From NCBI GenBank assembly GCA_003489505.1, contig DNMA01000134.1, positions 1 to 9,658 on the forward strand: a DNA stretch of 9,658 bases, in the 5' to 3' direction. Every line of letters begins with the position of its first letter. Within the stretch, counting starts at the first letter, position 1. Shown here in pieces: positions 5,267-9,658 of this stretch. This DNA is from Legionellales bacterium (GTDB taxonomy: Bacteria > Pseudomonadota > Gammaproteobacteria > Legionellales > Legionellaceae). The notes beneath the pieces were generated by a model. The model ran no database searches, had not been told where the DNA came from, and was given only the letters and a program-made list of their open reading frames with translations. Position numbers and translations under genes: made by a program.

Positions 5267-6529
5267 ATGAACTTTAGTAAACTCAAGCAATTACCTATTG
5301 GCGAACTAGTCAATATCGCCCAAGAAATGGGTATCGAAAACACCTCAAGAATGCGAAAGCAAGACATTATTTTTGCCATCCTCAAATCTCATGCCCTTAA
5401 AGGTGAAGATATTCAAGGTGATGGCGTCGTAGAAATTTTACCCGATGGCTTCGGATTTTTACGTTCTGCTGATGAATCTTATCTTGCAGGACCAGATGAT
5501 ATTTACATTTCACCCAGTCAAATTCGCCGCTTTGGCTTAAGAACTGGTGATACCGTCAGTGGTAAAATTCGTCCACCTAAAGACAATGAACGCTATTTTG
5601 CTTTGTTAAAAGTTGATCAAATCAACTATGAATCCCCAGAAAATGCCAAACGCAAAATTTTATTCGAAAACTTAACGCCTCTATTTGCAACAGATCGCTT
5701 TGTATTAGAACAAGGTAATGGCAGTACAGAAGATTTAACTGGCCGAGTCGTTGATTTATGCGCACCTTTTGGACGTGGCCAACGTGGCTTGATTGTCGCG
5801 CCACCCAAAGCGGGTAAAACCATTATGTTGCAAAACATCGCACACTCTATTGAAAAGAACTATCCTGAATGTATATTAATCGTTCTTTTAATTGATGAGC
5901 GCCCTGAAGAGGTTACTGAAATGCAACGCTCCGTTCGAGGCGAAGTGATTGCTAGTACCTTCGACGAACCAGCAGCTAGACACGTACAAGTTGCTGAAAT
6001 GGTCATTGAAAAAGCCAAACGCCTGGTCGAGCATAAAAAAGATGTTGTCATTTTATTAGACTCGATTACTCGTTTAGCAAGAGCTTATAACACTGTTGTT
6101 CCTTCTTCAGGAAAGGTGTTAACCGGTGGTGTGGATGCCCATGCACTTCAAAGACCAAAACGCCTTTATGGTGCTGCTCGTAATATCGAAGAAGGTGGTA
6201 GCTTAACCATTATTGCGACTGCCATGGTTGAAACAGGTTCCAAAATGGACGAAGTCATTTATGAAGAGTTCAAAGGAACAGGTAACATGGAAATTCACTT
6301 AAGACGAAATATTGCAGAGCGTCGCGTATTCCCTGCGATTAGCTTTACCAGTTCTGGTACTCGTCGTGAAGAATTATTATTAACACCAGAAGAACTCCAA
6401 AGAACTTGGATTTTACGTAAAATTCTTCAATCCATGGATGAAGCTGATGCCATTGAGTTCTTATTAGAACGCATGAAGAATCATAAAACCAATGCTGAAT
6501 TCTTTGAAGCGATGAAGCGTCAAGAATAA
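5267..6529 (+). CDS. rho: Transcription termination factor Rho
   Basis: Hexameric RNA-dependent ATPase and helicase that terminates transcription at unstructured C-rich RNA. At 420 residues it is one longer than E. coli Rho, with identical numbering through the ATPase core. The N-terminal helical part (1-47, [13 protein letters not shown]) is followed by the OB-fold primary RNA site with DGFGFLR (60-66), Walker A APPKAGKT (178-185; K181, K184), LIDERPEE (208-215; E211), Walker B VVILLD265, the Q-loop region (about 278-290, with K283 in SSGKVLTGG) and the R-loop region [11 protein letters not shown]. No key residue is missing and no insertion is present. The ribosome-binding site is poor (AAGTG) and lies in a segment complementary to the upstream hairpin. 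It heads a rho-ubiD-fre operon. E. coli rho is controlled by attenuation in its leader; the structured 139-base leader here fits similar control, by inference. Confidence 0.99.
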   Translation: MNFSKLKQLPIGELVNIAQEMGIENTSRMRKQDIIFAILKSHALKGEDIQGDGVVEILPDGFGFLRSADESYLAGPDDIYISPSQIRRFGLRTGDTVSGKIRPPKDNERYFALLKVDQINYESPENAKRKILFENLTPLFATDRFVLEQGNGSTEDLTGRVVDLCAPFGRGQRGLIVAPPKAGKTIMLQNIAHSIEKNYPECILIVLLIDERPEEVTEMQRSVRGEVIASTFDEPAARHVQVAEMVIEKAKRLVEHKKDVVILLDSITRLARAYNTVVPSSGKVLTGGVDAHALQRPKRLYGAARNIEEGGSLTIIATAMVETGSKMDEVIYEEFKGTGNMEIHLRRNIAERRVFPAISFTSSGTRREELLLTPEELQRTWILRKILQSMDEADAIEFLLERMKNHKTNAEFFEAMKRQE

Positions 6530-6531
6530 TT

Positions 6532-7992
6532 ATGCAATATGATGATTTAAGGGATTTTCTCGATCAACTCGAGAAGCGTGAACTACTTAAACGCATTGAT
6601 TACCCTATATCACCCAATCTGGAGATGACCGCGGTGAGTCACCGCGTTCTCCAGGAACAAGGTCCTGCGCTTTTATTTACAAACCCATCACTCAAAATGC
6701 CTGTACTGACCAATTTATTTGGTACAGTTGAGCGTGTCGCTTTGGGCATGGGCGCAGAAAACATTCAAGCTCTGCGCGAACTCGGTGAGTTATTGGCATT
6801 TTTAAAGGAGCCCGAACCCCCCAAAGGTTTTAAAGATGCTCTTGAAAAATTCCCACTCATCAAGCATGCCTATCATATGGCTCCAAAAGTGGTCTCTAGA
6901 GCGCCTTGTCAAGAAATTGTTTATGAACATGATGCTGTAGACCTTTATCAAATCCCCATTCAAACGTGTTGGCCTAAAGATGCCGCCCCATTAATCACAT
7001 GGGGGCTGGTGACTACTAAAAATCCCAAAACGCAAAGACAGAATATGGGAATTTATCGCCAACAACTTTTAAATAAAAATCAATTGATCATGCGCTGGCT
7101 AGCCCATCGAGGTGGAGCGCTGGATTACTTAGCTTGGCAACAAGCGCATCCTGGGGAGCGCTTTCCTATTGCAGTAACGATTGGAGCAGACCCGGCGACC
7201 ATTCTTGCGGCCGTCACGCCAGTACCCGATAGCCTTTCAGAATATGCCTTTGCAGGCCTTCTAAGAGGTAAACGCACCCAATTAGTCAATTGTATAGGCT
7301 CTGATTTACAAGTGCCAGCAAGTGCTGAAATTATTTTAGAAGGTTACCTAGAGCCCGGTCTTGAAGCACCTGAAGGTCCTTATGGAGACCATACGGGTTA
7401 TTACAATGAAGTACAATCTTTCCCAGTCTTTACTGTTGAAAGAATCACTCATCGTAAAAATCCGATTTATCATAGCACCTACACAGGACGCCCACCGGAT
7501 GAACCAGCGATTTTAGGTGTTGCACTCAATGAAGTTTTTGTGCCTTTATTGCAAAAACAATTTCCCGAAATTGTGGATTTTTATCTACCACCGGAAGGTT
7601 GTTCATACCGTTTAGCTGTTGTCACCATAAAAAAACAATATCCAGGTCATGCTAAACGCGTGATGTTTGCTGTGTGGTCTTTTTTAAGACAATTTATGTA
7701 TACCAAATTTGTCATTGTTTGTGACGATGATATTGATGCCAGAAATTGGCAAGATGTGATTTGGGCGATGACTACTCGAATGGACCCAGTGCGAGATACA
7801 TTATTAATTGAAAATACACCCATTGATTATTTAGATTTTGCTTCACCTCAAAGTGGCTTAGGTGGTAAGATGGGAATGGATGCTACATCAAAATGGCCTG
7901 GAGAAACCACCCGAGAATGGGGAGAGGTCATACAGCCTGATGAAGATGTTGTCCAAAAAATTAATGAAATTTGGCCTTTATTAGGACTTTAA
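6532..7992 (+). CDS. ubiD: 4-hydroxy-3-polyprenylbenzoate decarboxylase
   Basis: Removes the carboxylate from 3-polyprenyl-4-hydroxybenzoate in ubiquinone synthesis, using prenylated FMN supplied by UbiX. The 486 residues align with E. coli UbiD (497) without gaps of note. Visible: [12 protein letters not shown] (3-14), [14 protein letters not shown] (146-159), [11 protein letters not shown] (169-179, metal and prFMN region), [13 protein letters not shown] (187-199), [15 protein letters not shown] (218-232), [11 protein letters not shown] (281-291, holding the family's acidic active-site residues including D286), [11 protein letters not shown] (315-325), and [11 protein letters not shown] (449-459). 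The ATG is two bases after the rho stop with no good ribosome-binding site, so initiation probably depends on ribosomes finishing rho. The C-terminal tail is about 10 residues shorter than in E. coli, outside the conserved part. ubiX is not in this window. Confidence 0.98.
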   Translation: MQYDDLRDFLDQLEKRELLKRIDYPISPNLEMTAVSHRVLQEQGPALLFTNPSLKMPVLTNLFGTVERVALGMGAENIQALRELGELLAFLKEPEPPKGFKDALEKFPLIKHAYHMAPKVVSRAPCQEIVYEHDAVDLYQIPIQTCWPKDAAPLITWGLVTTKNPKTQRQNMGIYRQQLLNKNQLIMRWLAHRGGALDYLAWQQAHPGERFPIAVTIGADPATILAAVTPVPDSLSEYAFAGLLRGKRTQLVNCIGSDLQVPASAEIILEGYLEPGLEAPEGPYGDHTGYYNEVQSFPVFTVERITHRKNPIYHSTYTGRPPDEPAILGVALNEVFVPLLQKQFPEIVDFYLPPEGCSYRLAVVTIKKQYPGHAKRVMFAVWSFLRQFMYTKFVIVCDDDIDARNWQDVIWAMTTRMDPVRDTLLIENTPIDYLDFASPQSGLGGKMGMDATSKWPGETTREWGEVIQPDEDVVQKINEIWPLLGL

Positions 7993-7993
7993 C

Positions 7994-8683
7994 ATGTCTT
8001 CATGGATTAGTGCAGAAATTCAAGAGGTCAACACTTTAAGTGATACTATCGTTCAAGTGCTTCTGCAGCCACATACCTATATTCCCTATCAAGCCGGTCA
8101 ATATCTGCAAATTAAAACACAAAATTTTAAAAATTACTTTTCAATTGCCAATGCACCACTGGGCTCTCATCATTATGAATTGCATATTCGACACGATAAC
8201 AATAACCCCTCTTCGATAGAATTATTAGAGGCAATGAAAAAACAAGGCCAACTCGAAATTCAGCTTCCTTTTGGCCGCTGTCATTTAGAATCCTTTTCTG
8301 CTGAGAGAAACTTGATTTTTATTGCGGGAGGTACTGGTTTTGCCCCTATTAAAGCAATGATTGAACAATTATTATTTAATCAAGACCCACGTTCATTTTC
8401 CTGTTTTTGGGGCGCTAAAAGCCAAAATGATCTCTACTGTGAGTCACTTTTAACAGATTGGAAAAAACATGTTAAAAATTTCCAAGCATTAAAACTCTAT
8501 GCGGGCAAGAAAAGCTATAACATGAGCAACGACTTTCTCAACGCATATGGTGAACAGCTAAAAAATCTTCAAATTATCTTAAGCGGACCTTTTGATATGG
8601 TTTTTGAATATCGTAATCAATTACTAGCGCACGGCTTATCTAAAGAGTTTATTTTTTCTGACGCATTTGAATTTGAACAATAA
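7994..8683 (+). CDS. fre: NAD(P)H-flavin reductase, Fre/LuxG type
   Basis: Ferredoxin-reductase-superfamily enzyme that reduces free flavins with NAD(P)H. At 229 residues it has the length of E. coli Fre (233). The N-terminal flavin barrel contains YQAGQYLQI (32-40) and NYFSIAN (47-53). The nucleotide domain contains IFIAGGTGFAPIKAM (108-122), FWGAKSQNDLY (138-148), SGPFDMV (197-203) and the C-terminal FSDAFEF (221-227). The usual RxYS/RPFS flavin motif reads N47-Y-F-S50, so the conserved arginine is asparagine, with K46 just before it. The ATG follows the ubiD stop by a single base, so the genes are translationally coupled. ubiD and fre are also adjacent in E. coli; reduced FMN is needed to make the prenyl-FMN cofactor of UbiD, so a supply role is plausible but inferred. 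No terminator hairpin is seen after the gene. Confidence 0.93.
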   Translation: MSSWISAEIQEVNTLSDTIVQVLLQPHTYIPYQAGQYLQIKTQNFKNYFSIANAPLGSHHYELHIRHDNNNPSSIELLEAMKKQGQLEIQLPFGRCHLESFSAERNLIFIAGGTGFAPIKAMIEQLLFNQDPRSFSCFWGAKSQNDLYCESLLTDWKKHVKNFQALKLYAGKKSYNMSNDFLNAYGEQLKNLQIILSGPFDMVFEYRNQLLAHGLSKEFIFSDAFEFEQ

Positions 8684-8691
8684 TCCCTGAG

Positions 8692-8720
8692 TTGCTAATC
8701 ATTTTTAATCCCGATATACT
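8692..8720 (+). promoter_or_regulatory. Sigma70-type promoter for the small membrane protein
   Basis: TTGCTA (8692-8697), a 17-base spacer and TATACT (8715-8720), matching consensus at 4 of 6 and 5 of 6 positions. Predicted start near 8727, giving a leader of about 22 bases that contains the ribosome-binding site AAAGGA (8735-8740). It lies directly after the fre stop, so the gene can be expressed apart from the rho operon. Confidence 0.6.
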
Positions 8721-8748
8721 TTTTTATAAAACTTAAAGGAAAAAAATC

Positions 8749-8940
8749 ATGGGCATTGGATACCAAATTCTAGCACTGATATTAGCAGGGCTTGCCATCT
8801 TTTTATTATATCGAACTGTGAAAAATCAACCGCAATGGTTTACTAAAGAAAACTTTGGTAAAACTGCTTCAACACTTGGGTTTTTAGCTTTATTTTTAAT
8901 TGCACTGGTGGCATTTTTAGTGATGATGCTCAATAGCTAG
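8749..8940 (+). CDS. Small two-helix inner-membrane protein (63 aa), function unknown
   Basis: Two hydrophobic segments (about 4-21 and 43-61) flank a polar loop, RTVKNQPQWFTKENFGKTAS (22-41). The positive loop suggests a hairpin with both ends in the periplasm, by the positive-inside rule. No signal-peptidase site is evident. AAAGGA lies eight bases before the ATG and a promoter precedes it, which with coherent topology supports a real gene. I do not recognise a family. It follows fre by 65 bases; whether it works with Fre or the respiratory chain cannot be told. Its TAG stop shares the palindrome CTAG with the stop of the convergent hspQ. Confidence 0.8.
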   Translation: MGIGYQILALILAGLAIFLLYRTVKNQPQWFTKENFGKTASTLGFLALFLIALVAFLVMMLNS

Positions 8941-9248
8941 TGAAAAATGCCTTTTCGATGATATTCACCAGCAGTTTCTTGCACTAAGAACTCTTGGAGT
9001 TGCGGGTGAGTGATTATTAAATCACAGCTAATTAATTCTATATCAGATTCATCTGCGTAAGTAATTAATTCCGTATCGTTGACCAATAAGCGATACCAAG
9101 GGCCTGGTTTTGTAAATTCTTTTTGGGCAGTATGCGGATTCATATGTCCTGAAGGTTGAAATAAACCATCCACATCCACAATCACCGCTGAATAACCATG
9201 TGTTTTATGCTTAACAACCTGACCGATATTATAGCGAGATATTTTCAT
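8937..9248 (-). CDS. hspQ: HspQ/YccV-family heat-shock protein (hemimethylated-DNA-binding domain)
   Basis: A 103-residue single-domain protein of the YccV/HspQ family. Matches to the E. coli protein are the opening F/Y-x-IGQVVKHKTHGYSAVIVDVD (6-27) and the core PGPWYRLLVND...ITYADESDIE (49-71). In enterobacteria HspQ is heat-induced, binds hemimethylated DNA in vitro, and modulates degradation by Lon; which role applies here is not shown by the sequence. The C-terminal part (75-103, HPQLQEFLVQETAGEYHRKG) is diverged, which is common in this family. GGAG lies seven bases before the ATG. I do not find a convincing sigma32 promoter. The gene converges on the small membrane protein with a four-base overlap and diverges from the partial gene at 9396. 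Confidence 0.88.
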   Translation of the reverse strand: MKISRYNIGQVVKHKTHGYSAVIVDVDGLFQPSGHMNPHTAQKEFTKPGPWYRLLVNDTELITYADESDIELISCDLIITHPQLQEFLVQETAGEYHRKGIFH

Positions 9249-9351
9249 AATATTCTCCAGTTAATTTAATTATTATTCACTTTACTTAAAAAGCAAACCA
9301 CTTAATCAAATAACTTATAATCTCACTGGAATCATCCAAAACCATAAAATG

Positions 9352-9380
9352 GTGATACAATTAAAGTTAAATAGTATAAT
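9352..9380 (+). promoter_or_regulatory. Promoter of the partial gene at the right end
   Basis: GTGATA (9352-9357), a 17-base spacer and a perfect TATAAT (9375-9380). Transcription would start near 9387, within or next to AGGA (9387-9390), only about nine bases before the ATG, giving a very short leader. Confidence 0.6.
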
Positions 9381-9395
9381 TTTTATAGGAATTTC

Positions 9396-9658
9396 ATGAG
9401 TGCTTTGTATACCTTCATCGATAATTTGATTGCAGCAACAATCAGAAAAAAAGCTGTAAAGGATGATAAATTGAACCAGGGTGAGTACTATAATGTGCAT
9501 CCGGTATTTGACCCCTTAATAATGCAAAATTGGGAGAAGATGAGATCCGGCGCTATTGGTCAAGGCCTCTTTAACACAGATGATTCCCAAAGGGACCTTT
9601 ATACGAAATTATCAACATTGCTTAATCTTTTGGAAATATCTAATGATAACGACACTGA
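9396..9658 (+). CDS. Unrecognised protein, N-terminal part only (runs off window)
   Basis: An open frame of 87 codons from the ATG at 9396 to the window edge. It begins MSALYTFIDNLIAATIRKK; later parts include YYNVHPVFDPLIMQNW (about 31-46), GAIGQGLFNTDD (about 52-63) and YTKLSTLLNLLEISND toward the edge. AGGA sits five bases before the ATG and a consensus -10 is just upstream, so expression is well supported. There is no signal peptide or membrane segment in the visible part, which looks soluble and mostly helical. I do not recognise a family. If the organism is a host-associated Legionellales, an effector-like protein would be one possibility, but nothing visible proves it. The antisense 61-codon frame over 9315-9500 is treated as a shadow of this gene and its promoter. 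Confidence 0.75.
   Translation, partial: MSALYTFIDNLIAATIRKKAVKDDKLNQGEYYNVHPVFDPLIMQNWEKMRSGAIGQGLFNTDDSQRDLYTKLSTLLNLLEISNDNDT

Noticed and set aside
5622..6051. Three minus-strand frames of 60-70 codons
   Set aside because: They are antisense to the invariant Rho ATPase core and have the skewed composition of shadow frames.
9341..9353. Small inverted repeat ACCAT-AAA-ATGGT upstream of the right-end gene
   Set aside because: Five-base arms in AT-rich DNA are expected by chance.
9315..9500. 61-codon minus-strand frame rich in hydrophobic residues and cysteine
   Set aside because: It overlaps the promoter and start of the better supported plus-strand gene at 9396 and has no ribosome-binding site that I can see. 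The hydrophobicity follows from AT-rich antisense sequence.

Overview
The window looks like chromosomal, mostly housekeeping DNA from an AT-rich gammaproteobacterium. It carries Rho with a cold-shock-type RNA-binding domain, class II fumarase, UbiD (so ubiquinone is made), a Fre-type flavin reductase, an HspQ homologue and phosphatidylserine decarboxylase (Psd). Rho, UbiD, FumC, Psd and RsmE align almost end to end with the E. coli proteins as I remember them. The low GC and the trxA/rho/ubiD/fre order would suit a Legionellales-like lineage, but this is inference; no rRNA or other phylogenetic marker is present.

Left part (1-2031): a truncated cold-shock-domain protein on the minus strand, a 259-base divergent intergenic region, psd on the plus strand, then a minus-strand pair (a GNAT acetyltransferase followed by a tiny exported acidic protein). 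The tiny gene ends inside the end of psd, sharing four bases.

Middle (2032-4659): a gene-poor stretch with a terminator-like hairpin, a minus-strand tRNA-Leu(CAG) with its own promoter, fumC on the minus strand, and rsmE leaving divergently on the plus strand.

Right-centre (4801-8683): trxA, a structured 139-base leader, then rho, ubiD and fre packed with gaps of 2 and 1 bases, clearly one operon. Fre makes reduced flavin and UbiD needs a prenylated reduced flavin, so their pairing is functionally sensible. The trxA-rho gap holds two hairpins, a 13-codon ORF and a segment able to pair with the rho ribosome-binding region. It is the most interesting regulatory region in the window.

Right end (8684-9658): a two-helix small membrane protein with a good sigma70-type promoter, hspQ converging on it with a four-base stop overlap, and a divergent unrecognised gene running off the window behind a consensus -10 box.

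I see no mobile element, CRISPR array, phage gene or obvious new multi-gene system. The points worth a second look are leader RNA structures, small proteins, one substituted family motif in Fre and the unknown partial gene at the right edge.
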